Source: Pandoraea iniqua (GTDB taxonomy: Bacteria; Pseudomonadota; Gammaproteobacteria; Burkholderiales; Burkholderiaceae). Taken from it: a stretch of 64,000 nt of DNA. Below the pieces are notes generated by a model. It did no database searches, was not told the DNA's origin, and was given only the letters and a program-made list of their open reading frames with translations. Made by a program: the position numbers and the translations under genes. Where the stretch lies: positions 372,001 to 436,000 of the forward strand of contig NZ_CABPSF010000002.1 in the NCBI RefSeq assembly GCF_902459685.1, read 5' to 3'. Shown piece by piece: positions 52,501-62,034 of the stretch (position 1 is the first letter of the stretch; every line of letters begins with the position of its first letter).

Positions 52501-55500
52501 CCAAGTGATGCAGGTTGACCTGACCCTGTGTCCACGCGAGCGTCGAAGCGCGCTCGAAACAGGCGGGGTCGTGGTACTTGTCGGTCAGATCGCGGATGGC
52601 GTCCTGCGAGTCGGCCACCATCGTGGCAAAGACGATATGTTCGGTCGCTCCCGCTGCGATGGTCACGCGCTTGCGCAGGCTGAAAATCGGGTCAAGCACC
52701 GAGCCGACGGTATTCGACAGCGGCCGGCCGTCCATGATCGCCACGGCATTGCGGATCGACCGGCCACGCCCGAGGAAGCACACCCGGTCGGTCTCGTAGC
52801 CGACGTTATCGCCCGGCGTGGCACTGGCCAGCACGTGTGCCGCCCAGACGGGTTTGTCCGTGCTGCTGCGCGGGCGTCGCATGGCCACCAGCCCATGCAC
52901 TTCGGGCAGATATTCGGTCTGGACAAACAGGTTGGAGAAGGCCGGATGCGCCGCGTCGGTCGCCATCGGGGCGAGCACGACTTCGGCGTAGGAGGTCACT
53001 TCGATTTCGTGACTGTCGGCGCCGGCGTTGGTAATCGACAGACGCCGGATCTCGGCGTTGTCTTCGGGCGAGACCATGATTTCCAGCGAGGTGACGATCG
53101 GGCCTTCCTGACGGACGATGCAGGCGCGGTCTTCGGAGAAAGACACCTCGTAGCGTTCGGGCTCGAGGCCCAGCGGCTGAAACGCGGCAGACCACACCTC
53201 GCCGCTTGCGGTATCGCGCAGGAACAGGTGGCTGCCCCACGCGTCGCAGGTCGGGTCTTCGCGCCAGCGCGTGACGGCGAGGCCGGCACAGAGGCTGTAG
53301 CCCGAACCGGCGGTGGTGACCATCACCGAGTACTCGCCGTTGGACAACAAGTGGGTCGACGGGATGGCCTGATTGGCGGACTGATATCGCCGCACCACCG
53401 GCACGGTCGTCTGGGCGGCGCGCACAGTATCGGCCACATCGGGTGTGAGGTCGACGACGCCGATTTCTCGCGGGTTGGCCTCGTGCAGCAGGAGGTCGGC
53501 CGCATGCACCAGCGGCTGTCGATGAAAGCGCTGACGCATGACACCGCCGAGCAACACGTTGGCCATCGCCACCAGCGCCATGCCTTGGTGATGGGCCATG
53601 TAGGTACGAACAGGCACGGCGGTGCAGTTCTGCGGCAGTCGTGAGGGCGTGTAGTCGACCGCATCGTAATAGCCGTAGACGCCACGGCCGCCGACCGCGT
53701 CGAGGCGCTGAAAGTTGGTCACGGCGTGGGGCGCGTCGAACATGGCCGCGAGGGCCGTGGCGTAGGGCGCGATGACCAGATTCTGCGCAAGGCCGCGTTT
53801 GAGCGCCAGTTCCGGTACGCCGAACGCCGCATATTGATAGGTCAGCGAGCGGTCGCGCACGTTGTAGGCGGACTCCGAGATACCCCACGGCACGTCGCGC
53901 TCGCGGCCATATGCCCGCTGGCATGCAACCGCTAATTCGCAACTCAGATCCAGCAGACTGTGCCGCGGGTATTGCATCACCAGTGAGGGCATCAGGTATT
54001 CGAACATCGATCCCGACCACGACATCAGCACGGCCGACCGGCCGTACGGAATCATGCTGCGCCCCAGCCGGAACCAGTGGGTGGCTGGCACGTCGCCCTT
54101 CGCAATCGCGATAAAGCTTGTCAGATGCGCTTCCGACGCCAGCAGATCGTAGTACGAGTTGTCGAGCTCGACCTCGTTGACCCGGAAGCCGATGGCAAAC
54201 AGCCGGCGGTCGGTGTCGAACAGAAACTGGAACTCCATTTCATCGAACAGCTTGCGCGCGGTCTGCGACACCGCGTTCAGTCGCGCGACGATCGCTGCAC
54301 GCGCGATGGTGTCGACCGGCTCGGCGGCGGTGGCCTCGTCTTTGTCGGTGGCCGCCTCTGTGACGGGCGGCGCATGCAGTGGCAGGTCGCGTAGATGGCT
54401 GGTTACGTCGGCACGGATGGCATTCGCCCACGCGAGCACCTCGCTGTGCGCGGCGTCCCCGCGCTCCTGCGCGAAGGTCTGGGCCAGATCGACCAGCGTG
54501 GTCGCCAGCGAGTCCAACAGATGCCAACGCCAGCGCCAGTGCTCGGCTGCGACCGCAAGGGTCACGTCCGGTGTGCCCGTCGCCGTAGCGCCGGGCGATG
54601 CAATCAGCGTTTGTTCGAGCGCATCGAGTCCTTCGATCAACTGACTGCGATTGACGGTGAGCGTGCGCCGGTCGTCACGCTCGCGGTCGATGGCGTCACG
54701 CAGCAGCCGGGCAGCATCGCGCACGCCATCGAGCTGGGTCGTCGAACAGACCGGTTGCCGGGCCATGTCGGCACAGCCGCCCATGACGGCCAGCAGGTGG
54801 GCCGCCAGATTGCCGCTGTCGACGGTCGACACGTATTGCGGCAGCAGGGGCTCAAGCGTCTGCGTGTCGTACCAGTTGAAGAAATGTCCGCGGTAGCGGG
54901 GCAATTGCGCCAACGTGCCCAGCGTTGCCTCCAGCCGGTCGATGGCCTCCATCGTGCCGATCCAGCCGAAGTCGCGTGCCGACAGCACCGACAGCAGATA
55001 GAGGCCGAAGTTGGTCGGCGAACTGCGATGCGCGACGACGGGTAGCGGGTCTTCCTGAAAGTTGTCCGGCGGCAGATGGTGCTCGGCGTCGTTCACGAAC
55101 GTGGCAAAGAAGCGCCAGATGCGCCTGCCGGCCATACGCATGGCCGGCACGTCGCTGGCAGCAAGCCGGGGCAGCGGCTTGAGCCACGCCGCGTGGCTGA
55201 TCCATTGCGCGATCAGCGGTGAGACCGCCCACGCCAGCAGAAAGGGCGCGGCGACGAACAGGCTGTGCGGCCGCCCGTACGCCACGGCCGCTGCGGCCAG
55301 CCCGGTGATGACGATGGCACCGCGCAACGACCAGAAAAACTCACCGACCGAGCGCCCGGCCAGCAGCTTGGTCTGCGCGGCCGTGACCCACTCCAGCAGG
55401 CGCCGGCGCGAGATCAGCAGGCGGTAGAGGGTACGCGCGATGGCGTCGGCGGCCAGCCACGCATGGTTGGCCAGCATGGTGACGACGATGGCCGTGTGGC

Positions 55501-58204
55501 CGATGGCCCAGAGCACATCGCGTCCCACCGCCCGCCAATGGCTGCGCAATGAAATGCCCCGTTCACCCGGAAACAGACCGTGACCGATCATCAAAATCGC
55601 GGGGGCGCTGATGGCGAGCAATACCAGACTCGTCCACACGCCGACCGGCGCATTCGTCAGTATCCAGCCGCAGAGCAGCGTGCCGAGCATCGCAGGCGCC
55701 GACAGCGAGCGCCGCAGGTTATCCAGCATCTTCCAGCGCCCGACGGCAGGCAGCTTCTCGCCGTTCGTACCGAACAACCACGGCAGCAGTTGCCAGTCAC
55801 CGCGTATCCAGCGGTGCAGGCGGGCGGCGGCAACCTGCGCGTTCGACGGAAAGTCTTCGAACAATTCGATATCGGTCACCAGCCCGCAGCGCGCGAAGAT
55901 GCCTTCGAACAAGTCGTGACTGAGAATGGTGTTCTCAGGAATTCTGCCGGTGAGCGATGTTTCGAACGCGTCGACATCGTACAGCCCCTTGCCGATGTAG
56001 CTGCCTTCGCCGAGCAGGTCCTGATAGACGTTCGATACGGCGCCGGCATACGGATCGATACCGCAGGGCCCGGAGAACAAACGCTGATAGACGGACCCTT
56101 CGTGAAGCGTCGGCAACGACGGCGTAATGCGCGGCTGAAGTACGCCGTAGCCTTCGACGACACGTCGCGTCACCGGGTCGATCCCCGGTCGATTGAGCGG
56201 ATGGGCGGCAGTGCCCACCAGTTGGCGCACTGCATCGATCGGCAGCCGTGTATCGCTGTCGAGGGTGATGACGTAGCGCACGTCCGTCGGGGCTTGCGGT
56301 GGCACGCCGTCGATATCGACAAACGATGTGTCGGTGGCGCCACGTAGCAGTCGATTGAACTCGTGAAGCTTGCCGCGTTTGCGCTCCCAAGCCAGCCACT
56401 TGCGCTGTGCTTCGTTCCACAGCCGGCGGCGATGGAACAGGAAGAATCGCGGCGAGTTGCCACTCACATGGGCATACCGAGCGTTAAGCATCGCGACACG
56501 TTCACTCGCGGCCGTCAGAAGGGGCAGGTCGCTCTCGAGATGTTCCGAATCGGCGTCTTTCCAGTCCGAGAGCAGGGCAAAGTAGACGTCGCCCGCCGCA
56601 TTGGCTAGGTAGTGCAGTTCGAGCTGATCGACTTGCTCGTTGATACCCGCTTCGTTCGTCAGCAGCGTCGGCACGACGACGAAGGTCCTAAGCGTCGAGG
56701 GAACCCCCTGCGCGAGCGCCATGCGGGGCAGATGGCGTGGCACGATCAACTTGGTCAGTATTTGGTCGATCGCCATCACGGCCAGATCGGAGGCAGGGAT
56801 GGCGGCGAAGAGCGCGAGCAGCAGCAGCCCGAGTACGCTCACGCCTGCCTGATGACTCAACCACAGCGGGTTGGCCAGAATCAACGCGCTCAGGCCAACG
56901 ATCGAGGCGATGTAGAGTGCCGATCCACGCGACGTGTAGGCGCGAAGGCAGCGCTGCGCGAACGGCACCCGATAACCGATTTCGCGCTCGAACTCGCGTC
57001 GCCCCGCCGCGAGCAGGTAATAGCCCGGATCGGCGCGCCGTTGCATGTCATGGTTATCGGTTGCCTGATCGAGTCCATTCGGCGGGCGCGTGGACGGGTG
57101 CGCAATCGCTTGAGCGGCGGCCGCGGACTTGGCATTCAGCGCATCGGCAACGGCCAGCTCGGCGAGCGGCGAACGTGCTGCCAGTGTTTCGATCTCGTGC
57201 CGATACTGGTCGCGCGTGGCGAAATCCATCTCGGCGTAGCCCGGGTTGCGGCGTAACTGCGCATCGACAAGACTCACGTCCTCGAACAGCGGCTGCCAGT
57301 CGAACGAGCGCATATCGCGCAAGCTGCCGACAAGGTTGCGCACCGACATGTTGGCCGCTGCCTGACTGGCGTGCTCCGCCTGCACCACGTCGTCCGACGA
57401 ATGCCCCTGTCTGGCTAACTGCTCGTTGAGCCATTGCAGCGAGGTGTCTTGATAGCGCAAGCGCTGGATCAGCTGCACGGCAAAGGCGGGTTCGAACGGT
57501 TCGACAAAACGCGGCGGACTGCTGACTGGCGGGCCTGCCGCCTGCGGTATGCGGCCGTCCAGGGCCAGCAGGTCGTCGGCGTACTTGTCGGCGGCTTCGC
57601 GGCTGGCTTGCGTGCGCGTGACGTGAACACTCAGGCGCCTCAGGTTTTCGATCATCACGGCGCGCAGGGTCAGCGGCATGGCCCATAGCTCGGCCATCGT
57701 CAGTGGCTCGACCTTCTGGTAAGCGAGCACGAAACAACGCAACAGCGTGGGATCGAACCGGCTGTCGGTGTGGGCCACAAACGCCCACATCACGCCATAG
57801 ATGCGCGGATACCCCCTGAGTGGACCATCGAGCAACTGCGGCAGGTTTCGGTAGGCGCGCGCGCCGACTCCGTGGCGTACTTCGGTGAACTGGCCGGATA
57901 CGGCCCGGAAGTTGTCGAGCAGCCACTCTGCGGCGGGCGTGATCGAGCGGCGGCGCAAGGTGGCTTGTGCGGTGGCGTCGTAACAATGGCGCAGCACGCG
58001 CTCGTTGTCTGCGGCGCGTGAGGCCAGCGCGCGGGCATTGGGGGCGCGCGGCGAGATTCGCTGGGCTTGGGCAAGACTGACGGCGTGCTGCTCAAGCCGT
58101 TCACGGCTGAACAGTTCCGCTCGAATCGGCGACTCTGAGGGACCGAAGTCGTTGGCTGCATGATTCGCGCCCATAAAGCGCGAGATGCGCGGCAATTCCC
58201 ACAT
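49505..58204 (-). CDS. ndvB: Cyclic beta-1,2-glucan synthase-like giant protein (NdvB/ChvB type)
   Basis: A protein of 2,899 residues, close to Rhizobium NdvB and Agrobacterium ChvB (about 2,830). Order: N-terminal cytosolic region (1-410), first membrane helices (near 430-470), GT84 glycosyltransferase with TLDSDTRLP near 648 and the LHRWIRGDWQLLPWL pattern near 795, further helices (about 820-1000), a glycoamylase-like domain with SAYNVRDRSLTYQYAAFG near 1450, and two GH94-type phosphorylase-like parts, the second with catalytic IGGGDWNDGLNRVG near 2575. It should make and ring-close beta-1,2-glucan from UDP-glucose at the inner membrane. ATG 58204 has CGGAGA nine bases upstream; the longer frame adds 26 non-conserved residues. 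Confidence 0.93.
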   Translation of the reverse strand: MWELPRISRFMGANHAANDFGPSESPIRAELFSRERLEQHAVSLAQAQRISPRAPNARALASRAADNERVLRHCYDATAQATLRRRSITPAAEWLLDNFRAVSGQFTEVRHGVGARAYRNLPQLLDGPLRGYPRIYGVMWAFVAHTDSRFDPTLLRCFVLAYQKVEPLTMAELWAMPLTLRAVMIENLRRLSVHVTRTQASREAADKYADDLLALDGRIPQAAGPPVSSPPRFVEPFEPAFAVQLIQRLRYQDTSLQWLNEQLARQGHSSDDVVQAEHASQAAANMSVRNLVGSLRDMRSFDWQPLFEDVSLVDAQLRRNPGYAEMDFATRDQYRHEIETLAARSPLAELAVADALNAKSAAAAQAIAHPSTRPPNGLDQATDNHDMQRRADPGYYLLAAGRREFEREIGYRVPFAQRCLRAYTSRGSALYIASIVGLSALILANPLWLSHQAGVSVLGLLLLALFAAIPASDLAVMAIDQILTKLIVPRHLPRMALAQGVPSTLRTFVVVPTLLTNEAGINEQVDQLELHYLANAAGDVYFALLSDWKDADSEHLESDLPLLTAASERVAMLNARYAHVSGNSPRFFLFHRRRLWNEAQRKWLAWERKRGKLHEFNRLLRGATDTSFVDIDGVPPQAPTDVRYVITLDSDTRLPIDAVRQLVGTAAHPLNRPGIDPVTRRVVEGYGVLQPRITPSLPTLHEGSVYQRLFSGPCGIDPYAGAVSNVYQDLLGEGSYIGKGLYDVDAFETSLTGRIPENTILSHDLFEGIFARCGLVTDIELFEDFPSNAQVAAARLHRWIRGDWQLLPWLFGTNGEKLPAVGRWKMLDNLRRSLSAPAMLGTLLCGWILTNAPVGVWTSLVLLAISAPAILMIGHGLFPGERGISLRSHWRAVGRDVLWAIGHTAIVVTMLANHAWLAADAIARTLYRLLISRRRLLEWVTAAQTKLLAGRSVGEFFWSLRGAIVITGLAAAAVAYGRPHSLFVAAPFLLAWAVSPLIAQWISHAAWLKPLPRLAASDVPAMRMAGRRIWRFFATFVNDAEHHLPPDNFQEDPLPVVAHRSSPTNFGLYLLSVLSARDFGWIGTMEAIDRLEATLGTLAQLPRYRGHFFNWYDTQTLEPLLPQYVSTVDSGNLAAHLLAVMGGCADMARQPVCSTTQLDGVRDAARLLRDAIDRERDDRRTLTVNRSQLIEGLDALEQTLIASPGATATGTPDVTLAVAAEHWRWRWHLLDSLATTLVDLAQTFAQERGDAAHSEVLAWANAIRADVTSHLRDLPLHAPPVTEAATDKDEATAAEPVDTIARAAIVARLNAVSQTARKLFDEMEFQFLFDTDRRLFAIGFRVNEVELDNSYYDLLASEAHLTSFIAIAKGDVPATHWFRLGRSMIPYGRSAVLMSWSGSMFEYLMPSLVMQYPRHSLLDLSCELAVACQRAYGRERDVPWGISESAYNVRDRSLTYQYAAFGVPELALKRGLAQNLVIAPYATALAAMFDAPHAVTNFQRLDAVGGRGVYGYYDAVDYTPSRLPQNCTAVPVRTYMAHHQGMALVAMANVLLGGVMRQRFHRQPLVHAADLLLHEANPREIGVVDLTPDVADTVRAAQTTVPVVRRYQSANQAIPSTHLLSNGEYSVMVTTAGSGYSLCAGLAVTRWREDPTCDAWGSHLFLRDTASGEVWSAAFQPLGLEPERYEVSFSEDRACIVRQEGPIVTSLEIMVSPEDNAEIRRLSITNAGADSHEIEVTSYAEVVLAPMATDAAHPAFSNLFVQTEYLPEVHGLVAMRRPRSSTDKPVWAAHVLASATPGDNVGYETDRVCFLGRGRSIRNAVAIMDGRPLSNTVGSVLDPIFSLRKRVTIAAGATEHIVFATMVADSQDAIRDLTDKYHDPACFERASTLAWTQGQVNLHHLGITADEAHLFQYLANRVLYSDPVMRPGGDLLKRNTLSVQALWKFSISGDLPIVLVRVDDMDDRDTVRQLLRAHEYWQGKGLPVDLVILNERKVSYIQELQGALQTMVSGAQVTPAPGSRHGGIFVLRADAMAPDELTLLLSTARAVLAGAKQGSLEEQVVRMRRVESRRVVPVAHLQSERAPDIDDAPAALPVLECFNGLGGFAEQGAEYVTVLGRGQRTPAPWINIVANPHFGFQVSESGAGYTWAENSHENQLTTWSNDPVADPCSEAFYLRDDESGELWTPTALPIRLENTRYIAAHGHGYSRFEHTAHGIRSELTQFVSWHDPVKLSVLTLENRSRHHRKLSVTGYVEWVLGSDRAANAPFIVTEIDPATGAMLASNRRNAEFGERIAFIDWLGKQTGWTGDRTEFIGRNGNLSQPVALAPAGQLSNWTGAGLDPCGALLTQVSLAPGERVQLTFMLGQAADRDSARQWIQQYRRQPPLDVLADARAQWHDTLTQLQVETPDRTADLMVNGWLLYQVVACRMWARTAFYQASGAYGFRDQLQDSMALTLTRPDLTRAHLLKAAAHQFAEGDVQHWWHPPADRGVRTHISDDRLWLPYVLAHYLDQTGDVAVLDEHVPYLEGPPVPADDENAYFAPTVSAVTGTLFEHCERAIECSLTTGTHGLPLIGGGDWNDGLNRVGYQGKGESIWLGWFLYATLSAFAPIADARGATLAAKRWREHARKLKAALNNGAWDGAWYLRAYFDDGMPLGRAGDAECRIDSIAQSWSVISGAGEAERQRRAMESVEHYLVRSGDDLVLLLTPPFDKTPLDPGYIKGYVPGVRENGGQYTHAAAWCMIAHAMLGDGDRASEMFKMLNPINHASTRAGVHAYKVEPYVMAGDVYAAPAHVRRGGWTWYTGSAGWMYRGAVEYILGVKKHGESLTLAPCIPHEWRQFRLTYRHGKSRYLVTFTNPQGVTQGITSIDVDGERLPPGSKHVALIDDGREHTVSVVMGAVS

Positions 58205-58463
58205 ATTGACGTCTCCGGAGCGGCAAGCAACGGCCCTTTTCGGTGAAAAGGGCATCCGCCCTTTATCCGCTGGCGCCGGCACGCTGTCCGTCCGGTAGCG
58301 GACGGACAGGCCTCATGTCGATGTGCGTACGCCAGCGGACCGACGACGCGGGGCCGATCGGAGAGGCTCGGTGCAGGCGTCTTCGCGTTCGGTATGGCCC
58401 GTGTGGGCGCGCGATCCCAACGACGCAGTCCGACACTTCAACGCAGTGAGAACGCTAAACACC
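58205..58463. promoter_or_regulatory. Divergent control region between glucan synthase and pgi
   Basis: A 259-base stretch with two perfect inverted repeats: GCCCTTTTC/GAAAAGGGC with a three-base loop at 58233-58253, and CTGTCCGTCCG/CGGACGGACAG with a GTAG loop at 58284-58309. Both could form very stable hairpins or bind dimeric regulators. I found no clear -35/-10 pair and no coding sequence. The pgi start has no good ribosome-binding site. Confidence 0.65.
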
Positions 58464-60134
58464 ATGAGCGAAGACACCTATGCCAATGCCGGACGTCCGG
58501 CGTCCAAGGCAAAGCTGACCGAGTTACCCGCGTGGCACGCCCTGACGCAACACGTTCAGCGCATGCGACGGGTGCATCTGCGGCAACTGTTCGCCGCCGA
58601 TACCACCCGAGGCGAGCGCTTTTCGCTGCAAGCCTGCGGCTTGTACCTCGACTACGCCAAGAACCTGATCACCACCGAGACGATCGACCTGCTCGTCTCG
58701 CTCGCAAACGCCTGCGGGCTGCCCCGGCAAATCGAAGCGATGTTCACCGGGCAGAAAATCAATGTGAGCGAGGACCGCGCGGCGCTGCATATCGCCTTAC
58801 GCGCACCGCGCACGCAGACGATCCTGCTCGATGGCCACGATGTCGTGGCAGAGGTGCACGCGGTGCTCGACCGGATGACGGCGTTCACCTCGGCCGTGCA
58901 TCGCGGCGAATGGCGAGGCTATTCCGGGAAACGCCTGCGCAACGTCGTGAACATCGGCATCGGCGGGTCGGACCTTGGTCCGGTGATGGCCTATCACGCG
59001 CTGCGGCAATATGCATCGAAAGAGATGGTGTTCCGTTTCATCTCGAATGTGGATGGCAGCGACTTTCTCGAAGCGACGCAGGATCTCGACCCTGCCGAAA
59101 CGCTGTTCATCGTGTGTTCGAAGACCTTTCGCACGAAGGAAACACTGACCAACGCGGCCACGGCGCGCGAATGGATCGTGCGCTCGCTGGGCGACGAGCG
59201 CGCGGTGGCCCGGCATTTCGTCGCCGTGTCGACCAACGTCGAAGCGGCCGCGAAGTTCGGCATCGACGCCCACCAGTTGTTCGGGCTGTGGGATTGGGAT
59301 GGCGGCCGGTATTCCATGGACTCGGCCATCGGTTTGTCGACCATGCTTGCCGTGGGCCCTGAAAATTTCCGCTCGATGCTCGGCGGCTTTCACGCCATGG
59401 ATCAGCACTTTCGCACGGCACCGCTGTCTCGCAACCTGCCGGTGCTCATGGGGCTGCTGTCCGTCTGGTACAACAACTTCTTCGATGCGCAGACGGCCGC
59501 CGTGCTCCCCTATGCGCACGACATGCAGCGCTTTCCGGCGTACTTGCAGCAACTGACCATGGAGAGCAACGGCAAGCACGTGACGCTCGACGGTGCGCCC
59601 ATCGACTACCAGACCGGCCCGATCTACTGGGGCGAACCGGGGACCAACGGCCAGCATTCGTTCCATCAACTGCTGCATCAGGGCACACGCATGGTGCCTT
59701 GCGATTTCATCGGATTTTGCCGTGCCACGCATCCGATCGGCAATCATCAGGAACTGTTGCTGGCGAACCTGTTCGCACAAACTGAAGCGCTGGCGTTCGG
59801 CAAGACCAATGACGAGGTGTGGGCCGAGGGGGTGCCGGACTGGCTGGTGCCGCATCGCGTCTTCGAAGGCAACCGGCCAACCAATACCCTGCTGGCCGAT
59901 ACGCTCGATCCCGCCACACTGGGCGTGCTGGTGGCGCTCTATGAACACAGCGTGTTCACACAGAGCACGATCTGGCATATCGACGCTTTCGACCAATGGG
60001 GCGTAGAGTTAGGAAAATCGTTGGCCGAGCGCACGCTGGCAGCGCTCGCCGGCTCGGCGGCGCCCGGGCTCGACAGCTCCAGCCGCGCACTGATTCGATA
60101 TTGCCGCGAGCGCCGCGAAGGCCACGCGGGTTAG
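58464..60134 (+). CDS. pgi: Glucose-6-phosphate isomerase
   Basis: A 556-residue isomerase that interconverts glucose 6-phosphate and fructose 6-phosphate. It shows the sugar-phosphate motif [17 protein letters not shown], the second SIS-domain region [38 protein letters not shown], the catalytic-glutamate region MESNGKHV and the C-terminal [13 protein letters not shown] with the active-site lysine. The ATG at 58464 was taken because the family-typical N-terminus starts there; the frame is open further up but lacks homology. It begins a plus-strand set with gnd, a HAD protein and tkt. Confidence 0.94.
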   Translation: MSEDTYANAGRPASKAKLTELPAWHALTQHVQRMRRVHLRQLFAADTTRGERFSLQACGLYLDYAKNLITTETIDLLVSLANACGLPRQIEAMFTGQKINVSEDRAALHIALRAPRTQTILLDGHDVVAEVHAVLDRMTAFTSAVHRGEWRGYSGKRLRNVVNIGIGGSDLGPVMAYHALRQYASKEMVFRFISNVDGSDFLEATQDLDPAETLFIVCSKTFRTKETLTNAATAREWIVRSLGDERAVARHFVAVSTNVEAAAKFGIDAHQLFGLWDWDGGRYSMDSAIGLSTMLAVGPENFRSMLGGFHAMDQHFRTAPLSRNLPVLMGLLSVWYNNFFDAQTAAVLPYAHDMQRFPAYLQQLTMESNGKHVTLDGAPIDYQTGPIYWGEPGTNGQHSFHQLLHQGTRMVPCDFIGFCRATHPIGNHQELLLANLFAQTEALAFGKTNDEVWAEGVPDWLVPHRVFEGNRPTNTLLADTLDPATLGVLVALYEHSVFTQSTIWHIDAFDQWGVELGKSLAERTLAALAGSAAPGLDSSSRALIRYCRERREGHAG

Positions 60135-60203
60135 CCGAATGCCAACGTCACTATTGCAGCACTCAGCATCTTCACTCGCTTGATCAACGACAGGAGGAAC
60201 GCT

Positions 60204-61283
60204 ATGCAAGTCGGCATGATTGGATTGGGGCGTATGGGCGCAGACCTTGTGCGCCGTTTGACACGCCACGGTCATCAATGTGTTGTTCATGACGTGCGCC
60301 CCGCGGCGGTGGCGGCACTGCAAGCCGAGGGTGCCAGCGGCGCAGACTCGCTCGACGCGATGATGTCGATGTTGAAGGCGCCCCGCATTCTCTGGTTGAT
60401 GGTGCCGGCGGGCGCGGTCGAAGCGACGCTTGCACAACTGACGCCGATGCTCTCGCCGGGCGACATCGTCATCGATGGCGGCAACTCCAGCTTCCGCGAC
60501 GGGATTCGGCGCGGCACCGAACTCGGCGAAAAGAACGTTCACTTTGTCGATGTCGGCACCAGCGGCGGTATCGCCGGGCTAACCCGCGGATACTGCCTGA
60601 TGATCGGGGGCGAGCAGGACATCGTGACCTACCTGACACCGATCTTTCGTGCGCTTGCGCCGGGTGGCAACGGCGGCCCGGGGGCAGCAAACGTCGCGCC
60701 GTCGCCCAATGGACATGCCCGTGACGACGACAGCGCTACGGCCGAATACGGCTATTTGTATTGCGGCCTGCATGGCGCCGGGCACTTCGTGAAGATGGTC
60801 CATAACGGCATCGAGTACGGCATGATGGCCGCCATCGCCGAAGGCCTGAACATCCTCAAACAGGCGGGTATCGGCAAGCACACGCACGAGGTCGGTGCCG
60901 AGACGGCGCCGTTGCGAAACCCTGAGTACTACCAGTACGACTTTGCGTTGCCGGAGATTGCAGAAGTGTGGCGGCACGGCAGTGTGATCGATTCGTGGCT
61001 GCTCGACCGGATTGCCAACGCGTTGCGCAAAGACCCTGCACTCGACCAGTTCGCCGGACATGTTTCGGATTCGGGCGAGGGCCGCTGGACGCTGGAAGCC
61101 GCCATCGACGAAGCCGTGCCGGCGCCGGTACTCAGTGCCGCGCTGTTCTCGCGCTTCAGTTCGCGCGGGCAGGCCGGCTTTGCCAATCAAGTGCTGTCGG
61201 CCATGCGGCAGGAGTTTGGCGGCCACGCGGAAGCGGCGGCCTCGTCGCCATCGCCATCGACGCCACCGGCCAAAGATGCCTGA
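60204..61283 (+). CDS. gnd: 6-phosphogluconate dehydrogenase, decarboxylating, short form
   Basis: A 359-residue enzyme that turns 6-phosphogluconate into ribulose 5-phosphate, CO2 and reduced cofactor. The dinucleotide fold VGMIGLGRMGADLVRRL, DGGNSSFRDG, the catalytic GTSGGIAGLTRGYCLMIGG and the Lys/Asn site GAGHFVKMVHNGIEYGMM are intact. Length and sequence belong to the short YqeC/GndA branch, which usually prefers NAD. Positions about 160-185 hold a Gly/Asn/Ser-rich insertion. AGGAGG lies upstream of the ATG at 60204. The gene follows pgi by 69 bases. Confidence 0.94.
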   Translation: MQVGMIGLGRMGADLVRRLTRHGHQCVVHDVRPAAVAALQAEGASGADSLDAMMSMLKAPRILWLMVPAGAVEATLAQLTPMLSPGDIVIDGGNSSFRDGIRRGTELGEKNVHFVDVGTSGGIAGLTRGYCLMIGGEQDIVTYLTPIFRALAPGGNGGPGAANVAPSPNGHARDDDSATAEYGYLYCGLHGAGHFVKMVHNGIEYGMMAAIAEGLNILKQAGIGKHTHEVGAETAPLRNPEYYQYDFALPEIAEVWRHGSVIDSWLLDRIANALRKDPALDQFAGHVSDSGEGRWTLEAAIDEAVPAPVLSAALFSRFSSRGQAGFANQVLSAMRQEFGGHAEAAASSPSPSTPPAKDA

Positions 61284-61304
61284 TACGGCCAATCGAGGAA
61301 TCGC

Positions 61305-62009
61305 ATGATGAGCGCGCCGCATGACGTCGTTTTTCTGCTCGACGTCGATAACACCCTGCTGGACAACGATCGCTTTCTGGCCGACCTGAACACGCGCCTG
61401 ACCGAGTCGTTCGACGACGCCATGTGCGCGCGCTATTTCTCGATTCTCGAATCGCTGCGTTTGCAGATCGGCTACGTCGACTACCTCGGCGCGCTTCAGT
61501 GTTTTCGACTCGATGACATCAACGATCCGCGCATGTTGTCGATGTCGGCGTTTCTGCTGGACTATCCGTTCGAGACGCTGCGGTATCCGAGCGCACTGGC
61601 GGTCATCGCGCATCTGCAACGCTGGGGGCCGACCGTCATCGTGTCGGATGGTGACGCTGTCTTTCAGCCACGCAAGATCGCGCGTGCCGGCTTCTGGGAT
61701 GCCGTCGAAGGGCGGGTGCGTATTTATGTGCACAAGGAGCTGATGCTCGACGCCATCGAGAAAGACTTCCCGGCGCGGCGCTATGTGATGGTGGACGACA
61801 AGCTGCGGCTGCTGTCGATCATGAAGGGTGTATGGGGCGATCGGCTGACAACAGTGTTTCCGCGTCAAGGGCACTACGCGCTCGATGCCGAGGCGCTCGC
61901 CCGCTACGACCCGCCGGACATCACCATCGAGCGCATCGGTGACCTGCTGGCGGAGGATTTCTCTGCGCCGGCGAGCAGCACCGGGCCGGTGGCCGCACGC
62001 TCACGCTAG
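61305..62009 (+). CDS. HAD-superfamily hydrolase
   Basis: A 234-residue haloacid-dehalogenase-fold phosphatase. Motif I is FLLDVDNTLLDNDRF (nucleophile and acid Asp), motif II is TVIVSDGDAVF, motif III Lys lies in VYVHKELMLD-like KEL, and motif IV is YVMVDDKLRLL. A helical cap spans about 30-95. Its place between gnd and transketolase suggests a sugar-phosphate substrate, but the reaction is not known. Two adjacent ATG codons exist (61305 and 61308); GAGGA fits either. Confidence 0.88.
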   Translation: MMSAPHDVVFLLDVDNTLLDNDRFLADLNTRLTESFDDAMCARYFSILESLRLQIGYVDYLGALQCFRLDDINDPRMLSMSAFLLDYPFETLRYPSALAVIAHLQRWGPTVIVSDGDAVFQPRKIARAGFWDAVEGRVRIYVHKELMLDAIEKDFPARRYVMVDDKLRLLSIMKGVWGDRLTTVFPRQGHYALDAEALARYDPPDITIERIGDLLAEDFSAPASSTGPVAARSR

Positions 62010-62034
62010 CCGATTTTCATTGCGGGGTGATTCG

